From Heterobasidion occidentale (taxonomy: Eukaryota > Basidiomycota > Agaricomycetes > Russulales > Bondarzewiaceae): a stretch of DNA of 64,000 bases. Shown piece by piece: positions 1-8,980 of this stretch; within the stretch, counting starts at the first letter, position 1; each line of letters starts with the position of its first letter. The stretch covers positions 1,550,001 through 1,614,000 of the forward strand of contig JBCAQO010000004.1 in NCBI GenBank assembly GCA_039111635.1, written 5' to 3'. The position numbers were made by a program, and so were the translations under genes. The notes below the pieces were generated by a model, which was not told the DNA's origin, ran no database searches, and worked only from the letters and a program-made list of their open reading frames with translations.

Positions 1-1911
1 TCTGTAAATATTCGTTTTAGCGTTTGAAACGCGTCTTCGCATGCTGGTGTCCAATCCCAGGTGCGTTCCTTCTGTGTTAACTCAAATAGCGGTCTTGCTA
101 TTTTTGAGTAATCTTTGATAAACCTGCGATAAAAATTGCAAAATCCTAAAAATGATTGCACTTCCTTGACTTTTCCAGGGTTGGCCAGTCCATAATGCCG
201 GCCACTTTAATCCGGGTCCATTTCCAGATGTCCGTGTGATATAACATATCCAAGATAGTCGATTTTCTCTTTGTGGAAGTGGCACTTCAAGGGTTGTAGA
301 TACAGATCGTTGTCTTGTAAGATCTGTAAAACCTTTCGCACTGTCTTGATGTGGTCGTCCATTGTTTTAGAGAATACTAGGATGTCGTCCATATAGATTG
401 CTACTAATCCGGCATAGATGAGGTCTTTGAAGAGGGCGTTCATCATAGTTTGGAATGTTGCCGGCGAGTTGGTTAATCCAAAGAACATCACCAGAGGTTC
501 GTACATTCCTAAATTGGTGACGAATGCGGCTAGTTTCTCGCTTCCTTCTTTCATGCGTACATTGTTATATCCTGTATCGACATCCATTAGTGAAAAGTAT
601 ATGGCTTCAGCCAGAAGATCCAGTAATTCTTGAATAATCGGCAAAGGGTACTTGTTCTTGATTGTTATTTCATTGAGTTTGCGATAATCCATTATGGTCT
701 GTCATAGTTTCCATTCTTTTTCTTGATGAAGAAGAATGGGATGCCATGTGCGATTTGGATTCCCGGATGAATCCTTTCTGGAGGTTTCGTCTATGAATTT
801 CTTGAGTTCCACTTGCTCTCCAGGGCTAAGACTGTATAGCTTGGGTTTGAGCGAGTGATCCATTCCTTCTTTGATCTCTATTTGTGATCCCAAGGTCGAG
901 AGAGCGGTAGCTGTCCTTTGGTCGACCTTCGAAAACCTTCCTATAATTCCAGTATTCCTTCGGCACTATCTCTTCGAAGGATAGTTCGGGTTTCCCTTTA
1001 GCAGCTTCTTCTGCAAGTCTTTGCGAGTTGGTGTGCTTTGTTTGTTTCCCTGTCGATGCTTTGGCAGGTTTGCTTCCTTGTGCCGGTGTGTTGGCGTATG
1101 GAAGTTCCGTGGTTTCGGCGCGATGTATATCAACGCCTTCTTCAGAGTCGTTGTATAATTCCAGTGCCTGTAATGTTCCCGTATCTAGGCATCTGACGAG
1201 ATAGACTCCGTCTTCTTCAAGATCCTTGGAGGGAAGTGCCGGAAGTCCGTCACCGCCCTCCAGAACGTCTTCTTCAGCCCATGTCGGAACCTTATAATTT
1301 CTGGTTCGGGCCTTCAGACGTTCGGCATTCAACCTTCGAGTTGTGAACTCCGGACTTGTAGGTATTGTCCACGGATGTGGTACTGTGGTGTTTCCCACTT
1401 TCCGGCCTAGTACTGCTTTTCCCGGCTTTTGCACTGGTATTGAGTAGTCGCCCATTTGCGGTACTGTTTCCATGCGCCGTATGCTTGGTTTAGGACGTCC
1501 TGGTTTTCTTGTAGCTCTTTTAGCTTTTACGGTCCCCCTTTATTTGGCAGGAGGGCGGGCATCTGGTAAAATGTAGCCCGTAGGCATGCCAGTCGACTTC
1601 TGGGTTATGTTCTAATAACCAGTCGGTTCCTAAAATGACGTCCTCTTTTCCTATTTCCGCGATATAGAATCTTGCTGATTCTGTATGCGACCCCCCTTTT
1701 TCGCCTAGAACCTGTAATTTGAGGTTGGCAAATCGTGTAATAGGTCCTCCTTTGAACTCGGTGTTCTGGACCGTACTGACTGGGATGGGGGTGGGGTTTT
1801 GTGTGTAGTGATTCGATGCACTTCTACAAAGCGAGGGTGCATGAAGATTCCGGTGGCTCCACTGTCTACCAGTGCCTGTGTAGCAGCTTTTCTATTCTTG
1901 CCTATGAGCAT
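1..1911 (-). pseudogene. pol: pol of element A (protease and reverse transcriptase, partial)
   Basis: The retropepsin motif ALVDSGATGIF lies near 1870-1840 and is intact here, whereas element B has a one-base insertion at this spot. Reverse transcriptase follows at about 1000-200, with KNKYPLP, the LMDVDTGYNNV region and the catalytic YMDD (about 385-400). The connection to RNase H begins at the window edge. The frame changes several times around 690-900 and near 240, so the copy is broken and is also cut by the edge. Confidence 0.85.
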
Positions 1912-2071
1912 TGTCTCGAGTCAGAGTGATGGTGCACCATGTGATTTCATTTCCGAAAGATACAATACATCTGGATGTCCATGCTATGGTCAGCATCTTT
2001 ACTGGCCAGAGGAGCGTACCAATTTCCTGCAAGAATCCTACTCTCCACATCCGCTGCCAATGGGAGAGGCC

Positions 2072-4395
2072 TTAAAAATTCTTCGAGTCGCTAAAGGCTT
2101 GAACTTCCTCGATTTCTTCCATACTGAGTCCCATCATCATCTGGCGGATGTGGTTGACTCTGTTTTTTCCTTCTTCGACGTCTTCATTGTCGAATTGTCC
2201 TTCGTCCATTTCTGCTTTGCGCACTGGTCTGTGACGGGGGGCTGGAATTTTCTCTTGGGTCGAGAAGGACAGTTGCGCGCCATGTGCCCGGGCTTCTTGC
2301 AAAAGAAGCACTTGCCTTCTTTGGCAAGTCGATCTCTCTCCGCCAGGGGTAAGCTTCTTGAAGCAAGTTCGGACAGCATCGGCCTCCATTTCCGCTGCGT
2401 CTACATCCATAGGTTCGTATTGGGCTCCCTATCGTGCCGTGGGGGTGCCCTTTCGTCGTAAAATGTACGCGGCGTGTAGATTTGGAATTTTCCTTTTCGG
2501 AGGCCGTATGCTCAGTCCCTTGTGATGTGCATCCTTTCGTGTTTCTTAGCCTTCTCGACTAGTTCTTCCCATGTCCCGTCTTTAGAGGGATCTTCATAAA
2601 TTCCCTTTGCTAATTCCCACTTGAGTCCTCGCAGGAAATGGGTTTTCTTGGTTTCTCCGTCTACACCGGCAAGCGCCGCGAGCTGTTCAAACAGCTGAAG
2701 GTAGGTGTTAAACGATTCCTTTCCCTGATTGACTCGGGCCAGTTTGTCGCGAGCATCGGCTTCTTTGTTGAATCCTCGAAGTCAGTGGCTATCTTTTTGC
2801 GGACGGATGTGTAGCCGACCGTGTCTGCCCAAGTGTATTTGTTCCAATCCTTCAGCGTGTTCCTGGCCTGAGTGAAGTTCCTTGCCCATATCCCTGCTGA
2901 GCCTTCCTTCATATACGATAGAGTGTAAGCAATTTTGGTGAATTCGTTCGCATAATCCTTTCCTGGCCAGGAACATCAGGTCGATTTCGTGGAGGAATTG
3001 CTCGGTTCGTTTTCTGTTTCCACTGAAGGTGGTGGGTTTGGCCATAGCTGGTCCCTTGGACTCATTACTTCCAGTATCTGCTGACATTGTAGGCTGGGGC
3101 TCTGGATCGTTAGGCGGTTCCTGATCTTCACTTGGTGCTTCAAAATACTCCGGTTCGGGGACAAACTCCGGTGTTGGCGCTCGGAAGTCTTCTTGGGAGT
3201 GGTTTCCTGTAAGGGGGATGTAGCGGGCGTGTTTCTTCTAGAGATTCGACTTCCACTGGCTGTTTCTCTGGGTAGAGTATGTATGTGCGTCTTGGCGAGT
3301 CACGATGCCTATTTGCCGGTGATTCAGGCTTGTCGAAGGTCTTTCTTGCGACGTAGTCCTCGACCTTAATGAGGTGTAGGTCGGGTCCTGCGTGGATGAT
3401 TTCTCCTCCCAAGCCGTATTCGTATTCGCTCTTGCCTTGTTGTTGGAAGAATCCGGTGAGGATTCCCGCGTAGTAGAAGTGTTCTTTCCTTTCGTCGTAA
3501 TAAAGTTGATCCTTGTCGACGTCTTCGGGTAAGTCTCTGTAGACTTCTGCTGGGTCTGTTCTATAGCCGGGAGGGTATCCCGCTGCAACTTCGTCCGTGT
3601 TTGTTTATTCTTTGAAGAAGAAGGGTACTGCCTGTCTTCTTCCGGCTTGTAATGCTTCCTGTAAGTCTGGGTCCCTTTTGATAATTTTGTTGATGGAAAT
3701 ATCAATTTGGTCGATGAGCTGGATGATCTCGGAGAATGTGTGTCCCAAGATGAAGGTTTGGAGATGATAAGTTTTGTGGGCAAACTCTCCTCTTCTGATA
3801 ATAAAAAGATCCCTTCAATTTCTGTTCGGACTGGTGGGGAGTTAGGAGCTTCCAGTGTGTCTTCCTAGGTTGAGGAGAAGGTCCAGTGGATGAGGATTGA
3901 GACGTGGTCTCTATTCTCCTTGGTCTTGACGAGCTCCGCTCTGATTCCGTCTGTGTCGATATTCCTTGCGATGGTTCTTCTGAGATCGGGGATAATGGCG
4001 ACGGGGAAATCGTCTGGTCTTCCGTCGTGTATCTCGACGCAGTTCCTCGCTCTGATGACGTCGGGCTCTCCGTTGTCCGTGAGTGTGAACGGTGTCTTTG
4101 GTTCGTTGACGAAGCAAATCCCGGAAAATCTATATCCAGTTTTAAGGAGGTCTATAAATATTTCGGGTGCTTGTTGTAGCCTGAGTGTGGCTATTCCTGA
4201 ATAGACTTTTCCTGGGTTCCGGTGTCTTGCGACTTCTATGGCTCCGGGGTTGTTTATTCTTCCTTGAGGAGTCGCTGCTGGGGTCGCCGTTAGGTTTACC
4301 CTGTTGGCGATTGCTAAAATGTTGTTGACTGATGAGAGAAAGAGCTGTCTCTGCTGGGGATCCAGCTTGAATAGGGTAGGGATAAAAGAGCTCGT
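2072..4395 (-). pseudogene. gag: gag of element A (interrupted)
   Basis: This is the counterpart of the gag of element B. Its capsid-like part lies at about 2520-3090. The zinc knuckle CFFCKKPGHMARNC (Cx2Cx4Hx4C) lies near 2280-2330. The stops TAG (3867-3865), TAA (3607-3605) and TGA (2514-2512) fall at exactly the positions seen in element B, so they predate the separation of the two copies. Extra indels (for example around 2230 and 2770) break the frame further. Gag would form the particle and bind the element RNA. A functional product from this copy is unlikely. Confidence 0.75.
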
Positions 4396-4400
4396 TCAAG

Positions 4401-5232
4401 TGTTAGGTCGGAGACCTATCACGTGCACCAATGCACGAAGGGGTCCCTAGGCTAAACCTCTACTGGTTCGTATAGTCGTAGACTCCAATGGATAAAGACG
4501 ATGGATCGTCTTTGGGCTCTTTCGAGGAACTCGGGGTCGCTGTCGGCTTTGTTCTCGAATAGATTGAGAAGGTGATCTTCGAGGTCTTCTCGATGATGAG
4601 GAGGAACCGGATGATCTTCTCCTGTCCACAGATGACACGGGAGGTGTCCAACTGAGAACGCGGAAGGCAGCTAGTCCGGTGTAGAAGCGGATGAGTAGAG
4701 GGAGGGGAGGGAAGGGAGACGAGTCCAGTGCTTCGTCAGACCGTGTAAAGAGTTTCTCAGATCTGACAGAGATCACGAAGCGTGGGCTAGGAAGGTAGCC
4801 AGACGCCGGGTGCAGTGCAGAGATCGAGTGTATTACAGGTGAACGAGCTGAGCTTCTTAGAAGCTCATCTCGGCTATTTACGTACAGAAGTGTCTAGGGC
4901 AGGATCAAGATCTGGTCCGTGCGCTTCTTAGGTACCGAAGTCAACGATCAAGATCCGTAAGCTAGAATGCCTCATCGACCTGCCATATAACTAAATATAG
5001 TAATCCGATCACTAAGGTCCATCCACATCTTTGATCGATCAAGAACCAGGAACGGGGGTCAGGAACCAATGTCTGTCCACATCAAGAATCAGGAACCAGA
5101 GGTCAGCGTTCATGCATCAGCATGTAAATGGTAAGGAGTCATGGAAAGCGGTCCGAGTCTGCAACGAGTCCGAAGCACTTGACCAGCCCATCCACTCACG
5201 TGCGAAGCACGTGTTAGGACGCGGTCCTAACA
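4401..5232 (-). repeat. 5' LTR of element A
   Basis: This 832 bp LTR reads TGTTAGGACC at its start (right end, minus strand) and ends CCTAACA. It aligns along its whole length with the two 834 bp LTRs of element B but differs at many positions in the first 120 bp. It contains the same leader reading frame as those LTRs, here broken by a small indel (near 4630). Confidence 0.93.
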
Positions 5233-6160
5233 AAGAGACCACGACGCTTTTCCAGGACAATGTGTTCAAACGATATGGTCTACCAACTAAGGTGGTGTCC
5301 GACAGAGGCCCTCAATTTGCGGCAAAGTTCACAAGAGAACTATGGAAAGGACTGGGAATCACCCCCACCCTCAGCATGGCTTATCATCCCCAGACAGACG
5401 GAGAAACAGAATGGGTTAATCAGGAGATCGAACAGTTCCTGCGGGTATTTTGCAACTACCATCAAGATAACTGGGTAGACTTGATTCCCTTCGCGGAATT
5501 CTCCCACAACACCCGAAGACACTCTGCCACTGGGAAGTCGCCGTTTGAAGTCCTTTACGGATTCAATCCACCATATTCAGTCGACTCAGCTCTGGAAACC
5601 AAGGTGCCCGCAGTGACTGAACGCTTGCAGCTAATCAAGGAAGTCCAAGAAGATGCGGCTGCCAGTCTACAAATAGCAGTGTAGCATGCCAAGGACTGGG
5701 ACCTGCACAGAAAACTTCCACAGTGGGAAGTAGGAACCCAAGTTTGGTTAGAAGGAACCCACATTCGGACGACTCATCCGAAATTCAAGCTAGCACCTAG
5801 GCGCTATGGTCCTTTTCAAGTGACCGAAAGAATTGGCCCTCTAGCCTATCGGCTGAAGATTCCTGAATCATGGAAGATACACCCGGTATTTCATGCCACC
5901 ATGCTCACCAAATATCATGAGACAGAGGCCCATGGAAGGAACTTTCCCAGACCTGCCCCAGAAATCTTGAATGAAGAAGAACACTACCAAGTGGAAGCCA
6001 TTCTGGATTCAAGACGCCAGGGACGAGGGACCAAGTACCTCATCAAGTGGGTTGGATACTCCGAGGCCGATAACACCTGGGAACCTTTGCCCTCCTTAAG
6101 GATACGGCCGACGAGGCGCTTCGTGAATTTCATGAAAGCTACCTAGACAAGCCCCGACCT
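5233..6160 (+). pseudogene. pol: C-terminal pol of element C: integrase core and chromodomain
   Basis: The reading begins inside the integrase catalytic core. VSDRGPQF (about 5298-5320) and MAYHPQTDGETEW (about 5375-5415) are the second Asp and the Glu region of the DDE triad. A premature TAG (5682-5684) interrupts the frame after ASLQIAV. The frame then continues with the GPFQV-type C-terminal integrase region and a chromodomain (about 5980-6105, YLIKWVGY and TWEP). A one-base frame change near 6100 leads into the tail. The chromodomain would target integration to marked chromatin. The gene is 5'-truncated by the insertion of A and carries further lesions, so it is dead. Confidence 0.88.
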
Positions 6161-6183
6161 ATGGCGATTAGGCTTTGGAAAGG

Positions 6184-6191
6184 TATAAAAG
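6184..6191 (+). promoter_or_regulatory. TATAAAAG box before ORF3 of element C
   Basis: A perfect TATAAAAG lies 52 bp (first T to A of ATG) upstream of the ORF3 start at 6236 and downstream of the chromodomain. Element B has the same box at nearly the same spacing before its own ORF3. This suggests an internal promoter, which is inference. Confidence 0.5.
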
Positions 6192-6235
6192 AGGAGAAGT
6201 CTCTCCCCCTTAAAAGCAGGAATCCTCCCCAGTAC

Positions 6236-7603
6236 ATGACCGACCACTCCTCTCTTGATTACTCCCCTGGACACGCTATGCTCATCGATGAAGGAACTAC
6301 CTCTTCCCCATTAAGAAACCCCTCACCAGACATCATTCTGGCTGTGGCCAACCCCGACACTGAACGCCCTGGCCGAAGCAGCTGCCCAGCAACTCCAGAG
6401 GGAGTGTCCATACCAATCTCCGCCCGCCTCGCCACGCTCGCCACCGAAGATTGAACGGAATTACGAGCCTCACCCCGGGCTGAGAGAGCTCATGACGAGC
6501 ACGATGAGGGATGCCAAGAAGAAGGAAGACCTGCTCCATCAACACCTCCACAACCTATGACAACGTTGGCTCAAAGAGACACAAGGCAGGAGATGAGAGG
6601 CGGAAGAGGACCCAGAAACCCTGCGGACCTGGCATCACCTACAGTTGCTGAAGCAGGTGTACAGGAACCAACAGCAATTAGTGCATCGGCTACCAGGACC
6701 AGAGGACCCTCTACCGGTGGTAGAAATCTGCACCCCCGAGAATTAGAAGGACTAGGAGATGCGCTGCTCCAGCGCACCACCATCTCGGCGGTAATTCAGA
6801 TGGCCACAGCGTTAGCCTTGCAAAGGCTCGCTAACTTCTTCACAGGACAATCAGGAAGCGAGAGCAGCAACATTCCACAATGCCTCGCTGACGCAAGCGA
6901 CCAGGTCAGGCTTTTGGCCTATTCAGATGATCATCGAGCCGCCTCCTAGTATGCCAGAGGAAATAATGGGGCATATGCCCTACTCATCTATCCTGACGAG
7001 TTCTCCTCCTTCATCAATCTGGAGCTCCTACCTGCCCTCATTTCAGACACTGAAGCAGTACACTCCTCTCACGCCCATCCCATTCGGATTGATCCATTCC
7101 GCGTCCAATCATGGAACGACAAAGCCAGTGGAGCGATACCGGCTACAAGTAGCCGAGACGCAACTGTCCAGACAGAATACATCTGGACCGCAGTACAACA
7201 ACAGGCACGAAGGGATCGGGAGGTCCTTCCTCCCGCATTGACAGGACAATCCACTGGGCAGGACGCTGGAGGCAGCAATGAGGAGCATCCTTCAAGGTAC
7301 AGGAGGAACGAGAGGCGAGGAAGCCAAAGGACGAGGGCGACCCCCCAGCCCAGGCAAGACAGTCCTAGAGGAACTCGACCAAGAGATTCGCCAACTCCGA
7401 ACTGTCCTCAAGATAATCAACCTGAAGAAATATATACTCACGTTAGTAGAAGAGCTCCAGTCTGCCAGCGCCCGACTCAACGAACTACTGCCTGGACCCG
7501 AGCAGAACTAGACGCATGGGACGAGGTCGAAGACAACATCGACCCCTACTACAGGCCAGACGAAGGCTACGGGGATTACGGGGACATTGGCAGAGGATAT
7601 TAG
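6236..7603 (+). pseudogene. Element C third reading frame (ORF3) after the chromodomain
   Basis: One frame runs from ATG 6236 (MTDHSSLDYSPGHAM) to TAA/TAG-flanked GYGDYGDIGRGY* at 7603 and is interrupted only at 6452 (TGA) and 6947 (TAG), about 455 codons. The middle part (about 6950-7240) reads as a plausible globular protein (YALLIYPDEF, WNDKASGAIP). An overlapping frame at 7278-7511 encodes a heptad-like stretch (VLEELDQEIRQLRTVL) that looks like a coiled coil, so a frameshift there is possible. I do not recognise a known family and see no zinc knuckle. Position and upstream TATA box match ORF3 of element B. Confidence 0.45.
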
Positions 7604-8134
7604 ACAAGGGAGTTGAGGAACCCCTTGCCTCTAACGGTGATGTAGAGGGAAGGACCCTCCACACCACAGGTACCGGTTTCACGCATAGGACACCAGAACG
7701 AACATTCTGCATGACATTAAACTGTGAAAAGATAAGAAGGCAGGGGAAGGACCTGACCATTTGCGTTCCAGCCCTCCGGTCTCAGAAGGGACAAGCATTT
7801 AATACTCTCGTTGTCAAGAGGTATTCTGACAAGCGAATCGGGTGTCCTGCTTGGATCCCCAGTTTTACAGGACCCTTTCTGCATTAGGAGGTCCTTAAAT
7901 TCAACATAACCTTGGTACTAGTACGCCGGCTTTTCGGTCCCGTGGTGAGACCGGAGAGCTATGAATGATGCAAGAATCTTGGTGGGAAATCGTGTTGCAT
8001 GTTCACCATTGGGAAACGGTGGACCATACCTCACTGTCAAGGTCTGACAGGTGTCTTGGATGTCCCACTTTGGATCTCCAGTTCAACAGGGTCATTTCCG
8101 TATTAGGGGGCCCTATCAAGATTCAGGTACATAG
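7604..8134 (+). repeat. Element C 3' non-coding region, first part (stem-loops)
   Basis: No credible gene is present. The stretch holds one box of the type found in 18577-19735 (TCTGCATGACATTAAACTG near 7706) and perfect inverted repeats: GTCCTG/CAGGAC (7844-7873), CGGTC/GACCG (7935-7953) and CTGTCA/TGACAG (8034-8050). It is the left half of a region split by element B. Confidence 0.5.
8130..8134 (+). other. Target-site duplication of element B (left copy, CATAG)
   Basis: CATAG directly precedes TGTTAGG of the 5' LTR, and CATAG (18532-18536) directly follows CCTAACA of the 3' LTR. A 5 bp duplication is usual for Ty3/gypsy integrases and proves that B inserted as one unit. Confidence 0.95.
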
Positions 8135-8486
8135 TGTTAGGACCGCGTCCTAACACGTGCTTCGCACGTGAATGGATGGGCTGGTCAAGTGCTTCGCACT
8201 TGCTACAGACTCGGACCACTCTCCATGACTCCTTACCATTTACATGCTAACGCATGAACGCTGACTTCTAGTTCCTGATTCTTGATGTGGACAGACATTG
8301 GTTCCTGACCCCCGTTCCTGGTTCTTGATCGATCAAAGATGTGGATGGACCTTAGTGATCGGATTACTATATTTAGTTATATGGCAGGTCGATGAGGCAT
8401 TCTAGCTTACGGATCTTGATCGTTGACTTCGGTACCTAAGAAGCGCACGGACCAGATCTTGATCCTGCCCTAGACACTTCTGTACG

Positions 8487-8492
8487 TAAATA
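8487..8492 (+). promoter_or_regulatory. Putative TATA box of the element B LTR
   Basis: TAAATA lies 31 bp upstream of 8518, the start inferred from self-priming complementarity. The identical box is in the 3' LTR. The assignment rests on spacing alone. Confidence 0.4.
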
Positions 8493-8590
8493 GCCGAGAT
8501 GAGCTTCTAAGAAGCTCAGCTCGTTCACCTGTAATACACTCGATCTCTGCACTGCACCCGGCGTCTGGCTACCTTCCTAGCCCACGCTTC

Positions 8591-8917
8591 GTGATCTCTG
8601 TCAGATCTGAGAAACTCTTTACACGGTCTGACGAAGCACTGGACTCGTCTCCCTTCCCTCCCCTCCCTCTACTCATCCGCTTCTACACCGGACTAGCTGC
8701 CTTCCGCGTTCTCAGTTGGACACCTCCCCGTGTCATCTGTTGGACAGGAGAAGATCATCCGGTTCCTCCTCATCATCGAGAAGACCTCGAAGATCACCTT
8801 CTCAATCTATTCGAGAACAAAGCCGACAGCGACCCCGAGTTCCTCGAAAGAGCCCAAAGACAATCCATCGTCTTTATCCATTGGAGTCTACGACTATACG
8901 AACCAGTGGAGGTTTAG
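8591..8917 (+). CDS. Leader reading frame inside the LTR (108 aa, unknown)
   Basis: The ATG lies about 73 bp downstream of the inferred RNA start and the frame closes 51 bp before the LTR end. The product is unrecognised; its C-terminal half is acidic (HREDLEDHLLNLFENKADSD) and does not look random. The same frame is intact in the 3' LTR (18154-18480) and indel-broken in element A. It could be a translated leader, a remnant of the gag N-terminus, or chance. Confidence 0.3.
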   Translation: MISVRSEKLFTRSDEALDSSPFPPLPLLIRFYTGLAAFRVLSWTPPRVICWTGEDHPVPPHHREDLEDHLLNLFENKADSDPEFLERAQRQSIVFIHWSLRLYEPVEV

Positions 8918-8970
8918 CCTAGGGACCCCTTCGTGCATTGGTGCACGTGATAGGTCTCCGACCTAACACT

Positions 8971-8980
8971 TGAACGAGCT
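8971..8980 (+). other. Putative self-primer binding site of element B
   Basis: TGAACGAGCT begins 2 bp after the LTR and is the exact reverse complement of AGCTCGTTCA at 8518-8527 in the R/U5 part of the same RNA. There is no TGG as expected for a tRNA primer. Self-priming by the RNA 5' end is established for Tf1/sushi-type chromoviruses; its use here is inference. Confidence 0.5.

Larger units (their letters stand above)
1..5232 (-). mobile_element. Element A: chromodomain-type Ty3/gypsy retrotransposon, 5' part, cut by the window edge
   Basis: The sequence is a minus-strand copy of the same family as the complete element at 8135-18531: 5' LTR, gag, protease and reverse transcriptase follow one another from right to left. 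The RNase H, integrase and 3' LTR lie beyond the left edge. Its LTR abuts the integrase of another element (C) at 5232/5233, so it inserted into C; the expected 5 bp target duplication on this side is AAGAG (5233-5237), and the partner is off the window. Many small indels separate it from the other copy, and several frames are broken, so it is probably inactive. Confidence 0.93.
5233..8134 (+). mobile_element. Element C, segment 1: integrase to 3' region of a second chromovirus
   Basis: This segment holds the integrase core, chromodomain, a third reading frame and the beginning of a long 3' non-coding region of an LTR retrotransposon that differs from A/B. It is bounded on the left by the LTR of element A and on the right by the LTR of element B. 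It continues after element B at 18532 and ends with a polypurine tract and 3' LTR at 21171. The 5' half must lie to the left of element A, outside the window. Confidence 0.85.
8135..8968 (+). repeat. 5' LTR of element B
   Basis: The LTR is 834 bp and has TGTTAGG...CCTAACA ends. Its first 70 bp form three successive hairpins with 3-base loops (8135-8155, 8154-8170, 8186-8202). Near its 3' end are CGTGCA/TGCACG and TAGGTC/GACCTA hairpins. A TAAATA box (8487-8492) lies 31 bp before AGCTCGTTCA (8518-8527), which is complementary to the sequence just after the LTR and may mark the RNA start. Confidence 0.97.

Noticed and set aside
5031..5684. A 217-codon frame beginning in the LTR of element A and running into an integrase
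   Set aside because: The first 67 codons are antisense LTR sequence; the frame is a junction artefact. Only 5233 onward belongs to the integrase of element C.
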